A stretch of 64,000 nucleotides of DNA from NCBI GenBank assembly GCA_039935415.1, contig JBDTKH010000010.1, positions 5,185-69,184 of the forward strand. Direction: 5' to 3'. Below, piece after piece: positions 14,760 to 22,011 of the stretch. The translations under genes and the position numbers were made by a program. Source of the DNA: Palsa-870 sp039935415 (GTDB lineage: Bacteria; Chloroflexota; Dormibacteria; Dormibacterales; Dormibacteraceae). The notes under the pieces were generated by a model, which was given only the letters and a program-made list of their open reading frames with translations, had not been told where the DNA came from and ran no database searches. Position 1 is the first letter of the stretch. Each line of letters begins with the position of its first letter.

Positions 14760-17429
14760 GTGGCGAAGTCCCATAAGTGGATCTATCAGTTCTCCGAGGG
14801 TTCGGCCAAGATGCGCGACTTGCTTGGCGGCAAGGGCGCCGGCGCTGCGGAGATGACGCGAGCGGGCATGCCCGTTCCGCCCGGTTTCACGATCACCACC
14901 GAGGCCTGCCGCGAGTACTACGCCCATGGCGCCAAGTTTCCGCCCGGCATGTGGGACCAGGTCCTTGCCGCGCTGAAGATCCTGGAAAGGAAGGCGGGCA
15001 AGCGGTTTGGCGACGCCAAAGACCCGCTGCTGGTCAGCGTCCGATCCGGCGCCAAGTTCTCGATGCCGGGAATGATGGACACTGTCCTCAACCTCGGCCT
15101 CAACGAGGAGACGGCTCAGGGCCTCGCGAAGCTCACCAAGAACGAGCGCTTCGCCCTCGACGCCCGGCGCCGCTTCATCCAGATGTTCGGCAAGACGGTG
15201 AAGGGAATCGACGGCGACAGGTTCGAGCACGCGCTAAGGCAGGCTCGCAAGGAAGCCAGGGTCAAGACCGACCCCGAGCTGACCCCGCCGCACCTGCGCA
15301 AGCTGGTCGCCCGCTACCTCGCCATATATAAGGAAGAGACGCACCACGACTTTCCGGCGGATCCGGTCGAGCAGCTGCGCGAGGCGATCGACGCCGTGTT
15401 CAGGTCGTGGAACACCGACCGCGCCAAGACCTACCGAAAGCTGGAGCGCATTCCCGACGACCTCGGCACCGCGGTCAACGTGCAGATGATGGTGTTCGGC
15501 AACATGGGCAAGAGCTCCGGCACCGGCGTTGCGTTCACGCGCAACCCGATCAGCGGCAAGAAGGAGCTTTACGGCGACTACCTCACGAATGCGCAGGGCG
15601 AAGACGTGGTCGCCGGCGTGCGCGACACGGAGCCGATCAAGGCACTGAAGCGCCACATGCCGAAGGTCTATGCGGAGTTCGATCGCTACGCACGTCAGCT
15701 CGAGAAGCACTACAAGGATGTGCAAGACATCGAGTTCACGATCGAGCGCGGCAAGCTGTACATGCTGCAGACGCGCTCGGCGAAGCGCACCGGCGAAGCG
15801 GCGGTGAACATTGCCGTCGACATGGTGGGCGAGCGGCTCATCACCAAGAAGGAGGCTGTCGCGCGCGTTGAGCCGCGCCAGCTCGAGCAGCTGCTGTTCC
15901 CGCGGGTCGACCCGAACGCGAAGGTGACCCCGATCGCGAAAGGCGTGCCGGCGTCACCGGGCGCGGCCTCGGGCGGCGCCGTGTTCGACGCCGACACCGC
16001 CGTCGTGTGGGGCAAGCAGGGCAAGGCCGTGATCCTGGTCCGCGTGGAGACCAATCCCAACGACGTGCACGGTATGGTCGAGGCGAAGGGCATCCTCACG
16101 CAGACGGGCGGCACGGCCAGCCACGCGGCGCTGGTCGCGCGCGGCATGGGCAGGCCGTGCATCGTAGGCGCGAGCTCGATCGACGTCGACGCGCGCAAGC
16201 GGGTGTTCTCAGCGAACGGGACGACGATCAAAGAGGGCGACGAGATCACGATCGACGGCACCACCGGCGAGGTCTATGTGGGCACCGTGCCCACAATCGA
16301 GGCCCAATCGCTGAACAAGCACAAGGCCGCGAGCGCGATCCTGCGCTGGGCGGACGAGCTCCGCCGCCTGCAGGTGTGGGCGAACGCGGACTACCCGAGG
16401 GATGCGATCAAGGCTCGCGAGAACGGAGCGCAGGGCGTGGGCCTGTGCCGCACGGAGCACATGTTCATGGAAGAGGATCGATTGCCAATCGTGCAGGCGA
16501 TGATCATGGCTCGCACGACGGAGGCCCGCGAGGTGGAGCTCGCGAAGCTTCTGCCGATCCAGCGCGGCGACTTTACTGGCATCTTCGAGGCGATGGCGGG
16601 GCTGCCCGTGATCATCCGGCTCATCGACCCGCCTCTACACGAGTTCCTGCCGAGCCTGGAAGAGCTGATCCGAGACACGACTGAGCTCAAGGCCACGGGC
16701 AAGAACCCTGCGAAGCTGAAGCGGCTCGAGAAAGTGATGGCCCGCGTCGAGGAGCTTCACGAGGCCAACCCGATGCTGGGCCTGCGTGGGGTGCGGCTGT
16801 CGATCCTGTTCCCCGAGATCACGCGCATGCAGGTGCGGGCGATCATGGAGGCCGCGTGCAACCTGCGCAAGAAGAAGGTCGACGCGCGGCCCGAGATCAT
16901 GATCCCCCTCGTCGGCACCGTGGCCGAGATGCACTTCATGCACCAGGAGCTCAAGCCGGTCGCCGACAAGGTGCAGAAGGAGAAGGGGGTCCGGGTGCCC
17001 TACAAGTTCGGCACCATGATCGAGATCCCGCGCGCGGCGCTCAACGCCGGCGAGATCGCCAGGGAGGCGGAGTTCTTCTCCTTCGGCACCAACGACCTGA
17101 CGCAGATGACATTCGGCTACTCGCGCGACGACGCCGAGCGGCATTTCATCGTCCGCTACCTCGAGCAGAAGATCCTGCCGCGGAACCCGTTCGAGACGAT
17201 CGACGAGAATGGGGTCGGCCGGCTGATGGCGATCGCGGTCAAGGAAGGTCGCGCGACACGGCCCAGGATGGAGATCGGAATCTGCGGCGAGCATGGGGGA
17301 GACCCCGACTCGATCCACCTGTGCCACAGGCTGGGGCTGAATTACGTGTCGTGCAGCCCGTTCCGGGTGCCGGTGGCGCGCCTGGCGGCGGCGCAGGCGG
17401 CGATTGGAGAGGGGACGGGGACCAAGTAG
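14760..17429 (+). CDS. ppdK: Pyruvate, phosphate dikinase
   Basis: An 889-residue PPDK that interconverts pyruvate, ATP and Pi with PEP, AMP and PPi. Domain order is canonical. The N-terminal ATP-grasp domain starts YQFSEGSAKMRDLLGGKGAGAAEM. The swivelling phosphohistidine domain has catalytic His455 in GGTASHAALVARGMG. The C-terminal PEP/pyruvate barrel has RTEHMFMEEDRLPIV and the active-site Cys842 in ICGEHGGDPDS. Length matches bacterial enzymes. The start is GTG 14760 (MAKSHKWIYQF), about 30 bases after a tandem repeat array that may influence its leader. No regulatory-protein gene is adjacent. Confidence 0.96.
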   Translation: MAKSHKWIYQFSEGSAKMRDLLGGKGAGAAEMTRAGMPVPPGFTITTEACREYYAHGAKFPPGMWDQVLAALKILERKAGKRFGDAKDPLLVSVRSGAKFSMPGMMDTVLNLGLNEETAQGLAKLTKNERFALDARRRFIQMFGKTVKGIDGDRFEHALRQARKEARVKTDPELTPPHLRKLVARYLAIYKEETHHDFPADPVEQLREAIDAVFRSWNTDRAKTYRKLERIPDDLGTAVNVQMMVFGNMGKSSGTGVAFTRNPISGKKELYGDYLTNAQGEDVVAGVRDTEPIKALKRHMPKVYAEFDRYARQLEKHYKDVQDIEFTIERGKLYMLQTRSAKRTGEAAVNIAVDMVGERLITKKEAVARVEPRQLEQLLFPRVDPNAKVTPIAKGVPASPGAASGGAVFDADTAVVWGKQGKAVILVRVETNPNDVHGMVEAKGILTQTGGTASHAALVARGMGRPCIVGASSIDVDARKRVFSANGTTIKEGDEITIDGTTGEVYVGTVPTIEAQSLNKHKAASAILRWADELRRLQVWANADYPRDAIKARENGAQGVGLCRTEHMFMEEDRLPIVQAMIMARTTEAREVELAKLLPIQRGDFTGIFEAMAGLPVIIRLIDPPLHEFLPSLEELIRDTTELKATGKNPAKLKRLEKVMARVEELHEANPMLGLRGVRLSILFPEITRMQVRAIMEAACNLRKKKVDARPEIMIPLVGTVAEMHFMHQELKPVADKVQKEKGVRVPYKFGTMIEIPRAALNAGEIAREAEFFSFGTNDLTQMTFGYSRDDAERHFIVRYLEQKILPRNPFETIDENGVGRLMAIAVKEGRATRPRMEIGICGEHGGDPDSIHLCHRLGLNYVSCSPFRVPVARLAAAQAAIGEGTGTK

Positions 17430-17433
17430 CCGG

Positions 17434-17751
17434 CTACAAGAATCGCGCCGGCTTCGCCTTCCCCTCGTATTCGCCCAGGCTTCCGTCGTCATTGACGCTG
17501 TATAAGCCGCTCTCTCCGCCGAGCGCATAGTTCCCGCCGGCCACGATGATGGCCACTCCAATGAATATCAACGCGGCGTCGGCGTGGGCGAGCAAGACTG
17601 CGACGAACTCGAGAAGCCCCGCCACCATCACGATCCCGCCCACGATCCGCCGCCTGACCTCGGTGACGTAGACAGCCGGGCGGCCACCCGACTTGGGATT
17701 GAAGACGTGGTGGACCCGAAACCTGGGCGACACCTTGGCCCTGTCGAGCAT
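17434..17751 (-). CDS. Small unknown membrane protein
   Basis: A 105-residue protein with two predicted membrane helices (IVGGIVMVAGLLEFVAVLLA and ALIFIGVAIIVAGG) and a cytosolic basic N-terminus (VSPRFRVHHVFNPKSGGRP). The C-terminal stretch ends in charged residues (EYEGKAKPARF). ATG 17751 was chosen because the upstream frame is Arg/Pro-rich. It converges with ppdK, with four bases between the stops. Family not recognised. Confidence 0.6.
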   Translation of the reverse strand: MLDRAKVSPRFRVHHVFNPKSGGRPAVYVTEVRRRIVGGIVMVAGLLEFVAVLLAHADAALIFIGVAIIVAGGNYALGGESGLYSVNDDGSLGEYEGKAKPARFL

Positions 17752-18004
17752 CACAACGCCCCCATTATCCGCCGCCGGCCGCACTCTGCCGCCAGATCGA
17801 CCATTTGGCCGCCGAATGAGCCGGAGCGCGGAGTTGACTGGGTGGCTAGTGAGTGGCGAACGGGACGCGGGCGACGGCACTTGCAGCCTCGTAACGTCGG
17901 GCCAGCTTGGCCAGCTGGTTCACCAGCTCTCGTTGGTTCGGTCGCGGTGAAGTCTGCGTCCATCATGCCCAGGTATAGGGCCAGCATCTCGATCGAGTTG
18001 GACC

Positions 18005-18234
18005 GCGCGACAAGCCTCGGTGGCACGATTGGGACCGCGGTTCTCGGCTCGATTCTCACGAACCGCCTACCCATTCCGCCGACGCGCATCGGCCTGGCGA
18101 GCGCGCTCCACGACCTGTTCATCGTGGCGGCCCTGGTCGCCGCCGTGGCTGTCGTCGCGACCGTGGCGCTGCGCGATCTTCCGCTGACGAGGCAGGTCGA
18201 GAGCATGCCGGACGGTATCGAGGTCGCCGCTTAG
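18005..18234 (+). pseudogene. C-terminal remnant of an MFS (DHA2/EmrB-type) efflux pump
   Basis: The frame reads SLGGTIGTAVLGSILTNRLP, then LASALHDLFIVAALVAAVAVVATVALRDLPL and a normal stop. This is the end of the last two helices of a 14-helix drug-efflux MFS protein. Nothing upstream resembles the other ~400 residues. The 250 bp before it (17752-18004) contain no recognisable gene. It is a truncated relic. Confidence 0.7.
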
Positions 18235-18290
18235 CCCGCGAACGCGAGTCGTCGAGAATCCGAGTGGTCCATTGTGGCCGCCCGAATGGC

Positions 18291-18343
18291 TCGGCCCTCC
18301 GTCGCCTTCGGCGACACCTCCGCATAAATGGGGAGGAGATGTC
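18291..18343 (+). repeat. Family D repeat, copy 1
   Basis: The pattern TCGGCC-CTCCGTCG-stem-ACA-TCC-ATAAATGG-GAGG also occurs at 18590-18640. The pair brackets the small membrane-protein gene and lies between two gene fragments. Confidence 0.6.
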
Positions 18344-18533
18344 AGGGTTCCGGGCGACCCCCCCGGCGCATTCGCGGCCAGACGAAGAAGAGGACCAGCA
18401 AAACCAGGCCCACGACTGCCAATGCGACGCCGAAGCTCACATTGCCGCCAGTCGCCAGCCCCGCGCCCAGGCCCAGCAACACCACCGGGATGATCAGGAT
18501 TGCCGAAACCTTCTTGCGCCGCCAGCCCATCAT
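18342..18533 (-). CDS. Small two-helix membrane protein
   Basis: This 63-residue protein starts MMGWRRKK and has two hydrophobic helices (AILIIPVVLLGLGAGLA and VALAVVGLVLLVLFFVW) ending in a basic tail RMRRGGRPEP. An AGGATGG-like site precedes ATG 18533. It sits between two copies of a repeat, inside a region of degraded genes. Function unknown; the gene could be a newcomer or a survivor. Confidence 0.55.
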   Translation of the reverse strand: MMGWRRKKVSAILIIPVVLLGLGAGLATGGNVSFGVALAVVGLVLLVLFFVWPRMRRGGRPEP

Positions 18534-18589
18534 TTCGCCATCCTAGCCCCGACTGGCTGGCAAGCGAAGCCCTGGTTTGAGATGTCGGG

Positions 18590-18640
18590 TCGGCCGCTCC
18601 GTCGGCTGCGCCAACACATCCCTATGAATGGAGAGGTGGT
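18590..18640 (+). repeat. Family D repeat, copy 2
   Basis: A direct repeat of the element at 18291 with the same TCGGCC...CTCCGTCGGCT...ACAC...TCC...ATGAATGG.GAGG order. It ends shortly before the truncated ABC ATPase begins. Confidence 0.6.
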
Positions 18641-18689
18641 TGGATCAGACGAGCGCGTCGATCATCCCGTTGGCGATGAAGTCACCGGG

Positions 18690-19046
18690 CCGAAGGGCGA
18701 CCGCGAGTGGGCACGCGCGCTCCTTGCGGAGGTCGGGCTGGAGGACCGGATGCACCACTGCCCGGACCGGATGTCGGGAGGCCAGCAGCAGCGGCTGGCG
18801 ATCGCGCGCTCGCTGGTCAACCGGCCGTCCCTGGTGCTCGGCGGCGAGCCGACCTGCGCGGTGGATACCGAGACGAGCGACCAGCTCGCGGCGATCCTGC
18901 GCCGCGTGAACCGGCAGCACCAGGTGACGTTCGTGATCGTCACGCACGACCAGGACCTGGCGGCCAAGACCGACAAGATCATCCGGCTCAAGGATGGGAA
19001 GGTCTTGTCAGACGAGTCCACAGCCCCCGTGGAGGTGGCAGTCTGA
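18690..19046 (+). pseudogene. C-terminal half of a MacB/LolD-type ABC ATPase, degraded
   Basis: Only the second half of an ABC ATPase is present: a helical segment (ALLAEVGLEDRMHHCPDRM), signature SGGQQQRLAIARSL, Walker B region LVLGGEPTCAVDTET, and H-loop FVIVTHDQDLA. Walker A and the Q-loop are missing. In Walker B the metal-binding Asp is Gly (GGEPT where ADEPT is usual) and the D-loop is altered. The fragment cannot hydrolyse ATP. It is probably the remains of an antimicrobial-peptide or lipoprotein exporter. Confidence 0.8.
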
Positions 19047-19248
19047 CCAACATGCGTCCGAGCCCCCTCCTCGAATGTCGGGGAGGGGTTTGGGCCTGGT
19101 CTGAGGACGCACCGCACGTTGGCTCGAAAGAGCGCATAGTGGGTTGACCGACGCTCCCCCGCCCCTTCCACCCCTTCGAGTGAGGGGCAACCCTGGAACG
19201 CTAGGCGCTTTATGCCAGCATCCGACACCCGAAGGGAAGGACCAGATC

Positions 19249-19692
19249 ATGTCCGAGCAGAACAAAGCGCTTGCCCGCCGCGGTATCGAAGAGGTATTCA
19301 ACCAAGGCAAATTCGACGTCGTCGGTGAGCTGGTGGCCCGCAATGCGGTCTTCCATGATCCGTCGGTCCCAGGTGGAAAGTTCGAAGGGCCGGAAGGTTT
19401 CAAGCAGTTCACCCAGATCTACAGAAACGCGTTCCCCGACATCAAGATCACCATCAACGACCAGGTCGCTGAGGGGGACAAGGTGGTCACCCGCTGGACT
19501 GGGACCGGCACCCACAAGGGTGAGCTGATGGGCATCGCGCCGACCGGCAAGTACTCGACTGTCACAGGGATATCGTTCGAGCGCTATGAGAATGGCAAGC
19601 TGGTCGAGAGCTGGGCCAACTACGACAACCTTGGGATGCTTCAGCAGCTGGGGGTGGTCCCGAGCATGACCCCCGCCGGCGCCAAAGCCTGA
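19249..19692 (+). CDS. SnoaL-like ester cyclase family protein
   Basis: A 147-residue NTF2-like protein of the SnoaL polyketide-cyclase type. Conserved points are ARRGIEEVFNQGKFDVVGELVA, then FHDPSV, GPEGFKQFTQIYRNAFPDIKITI, and VVTRWTGTGTHKGEL with GISFERYENGKLVESW. These proteins form cone-shaped alpha+beta dimers; most have no known substrate. ATG 19249 follows a purine-rich GAAGGGAAGG site. The open frame extends to 19144, but that part lies in low-quality intergenic sequence. Confidence 0.88.
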   Translation: MSEQNKALARRGIEEVFNQGKFDVVGELVARNAVFHDPSVPGGKFEGPEGFKQFTQIYRNAFPDIKITINDQVAEGDKVVTRWTGTGTHKGELMGIAPTGKYSTVTGISFERYENGKLVESWANYDNLGMLQQLGVVPSMTPAGAKA

Positions 19693-19747
19693 ACTGATCC
19701 GCGTAAGGGGGCGGTCACGTGGCCGCCTCCTTATCGAAAATAGCGGC

Positions 19748-20203
19748 ATGATCGTCAACGTTTGTCCCGCGGCGGTCACGCCTGCTTCACCTGAACACAT
19801 CTGGAGCGTTCTCACCGCGCCCGAGCGCTTTGGGGAGTGGAACGACGCGACTTACGTCTCGTCCCATCCGCCTGGTCCCGTCAAATCGGTGCAGACCCTC
19901 AACTTCACGACGCAGGCGCTCGGCCGGAGCTGGCCGGTGACGATCGAGGTGCGCGACGTCGACCCGCAGCACCGGTGGATCGACCTGGTGGTGCACCTGC
20001 CTTTCGGCGTCGACAACCATGAGCACGTGACCCTCACTGAGACGAAGGAGGGCGGCACGCTCGTCAGGTTCAATTGAGACTTCCACCTCCCGCCCGGGTG
20101 GCGGGGCCGGGCGGTGGCCTTGTTCCTCGGCCGCGAGTTCCGGCGAGGGCCCGAAGAGTCGCTGGGCAACCTGGTTCGTGTCGCTGAGAGAATGTCTGAG
20201 TGA
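19748..20203 (+). pseudogene. SRPBCC/polyketide-cyclase-like gene interrupted by an in-frame TGA
   Basis: The first 109 codons encode a START/SRPBCC-type domain (SPEHIWSVLTAPERFGEWNDA, then PVTIEVRDVDPQHRW). A TGA at 20075 stops it, but the same frame continues for 41 more sense codons (DFHLPPGWRG, LFLGREFRRGPEESLGNLVRVAERM), exactly the usual C-terminal strand and long helix. One substitution would restore a 151-residue protein. UGA is a normal stop elsewhere in the window, so recoding is unlikely. Without the last helix the hydrophobic pocket would be open. Confidence 0.8.
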
Positions 20204-20579
20204 GCAGGGCCGTCGAGGAGCTCAACCGCCCGATGCTGCGTGCGCGCGACGGGATCGATCATTCTTATGGGCATCCTCTGGACATCACCGCGCTGGCTGC
20301 GGTGGCCAGCCTCTGAGGCGCACTTCATCAGGACCTTCCACGCCACGTTTGGCGAAACGCCGCACCGCCATCTGCAGCGCCGGCTGGTTGAGCGCGCGAT
20401 GTTCATGCTTCGCGAGACGGAGCGCAGCGTCACCGAGATCTGCATGGAGGTTGCTCCAGCCTGGGGACGTTCAGCCGGACGTTTCACGAAATCGTCGGCA
20501 TGACGCAGGTGGCCTATCGCGCGCGCGACTATCTCGTATGCGGCGCCGACGTGCTTCACGATGGCCTGGACGAGACCTA
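20200..20579 (+). pseudogene. AraC-type DNA-binding domain gene with two frameshifts
   Basis: A GTG overlapping the previous stop begins SRAVEELNRPM and runs to DITALAAVASL. One frame change near 20312 continues SEAHFIRTFHATFGETPHRHLQRRLVERAMFMLRE with SVTEICMEV. A second change near 20455-20465 continues with LGTFSRTFHEIVGMTQVAYRARDY. Together these make a complete double helix-turn-helix AraC domain of about 120 residues. As written no functional protein can be made. It sits between the interrupted SRPBCC gene and the intact VOC gene, as in a small regulated operon. Confidence 0.75.
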
Positions 20580-20657
20580 GCAGTTTTGGAGAAGCCAGGG
20601 CGACGACCGCTCAATAGCATCGTTCTTGTTCCGCCATCATTGAAAGGAGAGAAATCG

Positions 20658-21098
20658 ATGCTCAACTCGATCAACATCTCGCACGTTTTCGTACTCGACC
20701 AGGACAAGGCGCTCGACTTCTACGTCGGCAAGCTGGGGCTCGAGGTCAGCAATGACATGAACCTCGGCTTCATGCGGTGGCTGACAGTGAGGGTTCCCGG
20801 CGAGCCGGGGCACGACATCCTCCTCGAGCTGCCCGGACCGCCCGCGATGGACCAGGCGACCGCGGACAGCGTCCGCGAGCTCATCTCCAAGGGCGCGAGC
20901 GGATTCACCATCGGTTTCACGACCTCGGACGCCCGGAAGACCTACGAGACGTTGAAGGCAAAGGGAGTCGAGATCTCGGAGGAGCCGACCGACCGCGGCT
21001 ACGGGACGGATTTCGGCTTGCGCGACCCGTTCGGAAACCACATCCGGAACGTGCAGTTGGCGGCGACGTCGCACCAGGTCCCGGCGGCGAAGGTGTGA
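20658..21098 (+). CDS. VOC superfamily (glyoxalase-like) protein
   Basis: A 146-residue glyoxalase-fold protein. It opens INISHVFVLDQDKALDFYVGKLGLEV, has RWLTVRVPGEPGHDILLELP and closes TDFGLRDPFGNHIRNVQL. This matches the AraC-linked VOC proteins often found beside SRPBCC genes. The family's metal-ligand positions are only partly evident, so enzymatic activity is uncertain. ATG 20658 is preceded by AAAGGAG. It is the only intact reading frame in the run 19748-21582; its stop overlaps the start of the next (frameshifted) gene by four bases. Confidence 0.87.
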   Translation: MLNSINISHVFVLDQDKALDFYVGKLGLEVSNDMNLGFMRWLTVRVPGEPGHDILLELPGPPAMDQATADSVRELISKGASGFTIGFTTSDARKTYETLKAKGVEISEEPTDRGYGTDFGLRDPFGNHIRNVQLAATSHQVPAAKV

Positions 21099-21582
21099 GC
21101 GAGAAGGTTCGCGGCAAGCTTCTGCAGGCAGGTAAGACGGCGACCGGGATCGAGATCCCGGCGAAGGTGGTGGCCGCCCTCGGTGGGAGCAAGCGGCCAC
21201 CAGTCCGCGCCACCATCAACGGGTATACGTACCGCAGCAGCATCGCGCCCATGGGCGGCACGTTCATGCTCGGGGTCAGCGAGGAGGTGCGGAAGAACGC
21301 GGGCGTGGCCCGCGGCGACGTGGTGGAGGTGACGCTCGAGCTCGACACCGAGGTGCGAGAGGGCCATTGCCGCCCGACTTTGCGACGGCGCTCGCGGGCG
21401 ACCCGCGCGCCAGGAAGTTCTTCGAGGGCCTTTCGTACAGCAAGAAGCTGCGGTTGGTGACGCCGATCGGGGTCAAGGATCCCGAGAAGCGCAGGGAGCG
21501 GATCGAGGAAGCGCTTGGGGCGCTGAGGGAAGGGCGGGCTTGGGCCATTCCGGCGCGGCGCCGACGAGAGTTGTGCAAATGA
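21095..21582 (+). pseudogene. DUF1905/YdeI (bacteriocin-protection-like) gene with one frameshift
   Basis: GTG 21095 opens a DUF1905 beta-barrel (KLLQAGKTATGIEIPAKVVAALGG, NGYTYRSSIAPMGGTFMLGVS, GDVVEVTLELDTEVRE). Near 21363-21368 one base is missing and the conserved YdeI/OmdA tail continues in another frame (PPDFATALAGDPRARKFFEGLSYSKK and further). Repairing the shift gives about 162 residues, the usual size. It overlaps the VOC gene by GTGA, as expected in an operon. Confidence 0.75.
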
Positions 21583-21598
21583 CAGCCTGTTAACGGTA

Positions 21599-21626
21599 TT
21601 GACCTCCGAACTTCTGTTCGTACGAT
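21599..21626 (+). promoter_or_regulatory. SOS-type promoter with LexA box between -35 and -10
   Basis: TTGACC (21599-21604) and TACGAT (21621-21626) are separated by 16 bases. The spacer contains CGAACTTCTGTTCG (21607-21620), a perfect CGAAC-N4-GTTCG palindrome of the Gram-positive LexA class. Transcription would start at about 21633, the A of the next gene's ATG, so the mRNA would be leaderless. Confidence 0.65.
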
Positions 21627-21632
21627 GGTCCT

Positions 21633-21863
21633 ATGGGACCCGAAGCGAGTCCGGCACTCAGACATCTTGCGGCAGCTGTACACGACTACGCGACCAGACC
21701 CAAGCCGGTCTCAGACGTCGATGGTTTACGAGACTTGATCGATCTGCTCGAGGGGGAGTTGGACCTTCTCTACGATCCGCCTATCGCGGGTTCCCCTGAG
21801 CAGAATCTCGCGCTCGAGGAGGCCGTGGCGAAAATCACCCTGATGATGAAACGCCCACCGTGA
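21633..21863 (+). CDS. Small acidic protein of unknown function, probably SOS-controlled
   Basis: A 76-residue, mostly helical acidic protein (LRHLAAAVHDYATRP, then LRDLIDLLEGELDLLYDPP and LALEEAVAKITLMMKRPP). No family was recognised and there is no membrane segment. The ATG has no Shine-Dalgarno and lies six bases after a -10 element, with a LexA-type box in the promoter. This suggests a leaderless, DNA-damage-inducible transcript. The next gene is dnaG, about 150 bases downstream on the same strand. Confidence 0.65.
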   Translation: MGPEASPALRHLAAAVHDYATRPKPVSDVDGLRDLIDLLEGELDLLYDPPIAGSPEQNLALEEAVAKITLMMKRPP

Positions 21864-22011
21864 CATAGAGGCCGGGAGCAGGACAGGCAGCGCCGGCCTA
21901 TGCGGCGGATGCTTGGCGACGCCCTCACTGGGGGCAGGGCTGTGGTGCTTTCATTGTTACGGTCCGCGCTTGTCCCGTACGGACTTGACAGGACCCACGA
22001 CAATATGAGGA

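Noticed and set aside
17752..18004. Minus-strand tail ELVNQLAKLARRYEAASAVARVPFATH
   Set aside because: It looks coded but has no start and is short; treated as part of the unassigned 250 bp next to the MFS relic.
20075..20077. Selenocysteine or recoded UGA in the SRPBCC gene
   Set aside because: No SECIS-like structure is evident, the position is not a redox site in this family, and UGA is used as a stop by many genes in the window.
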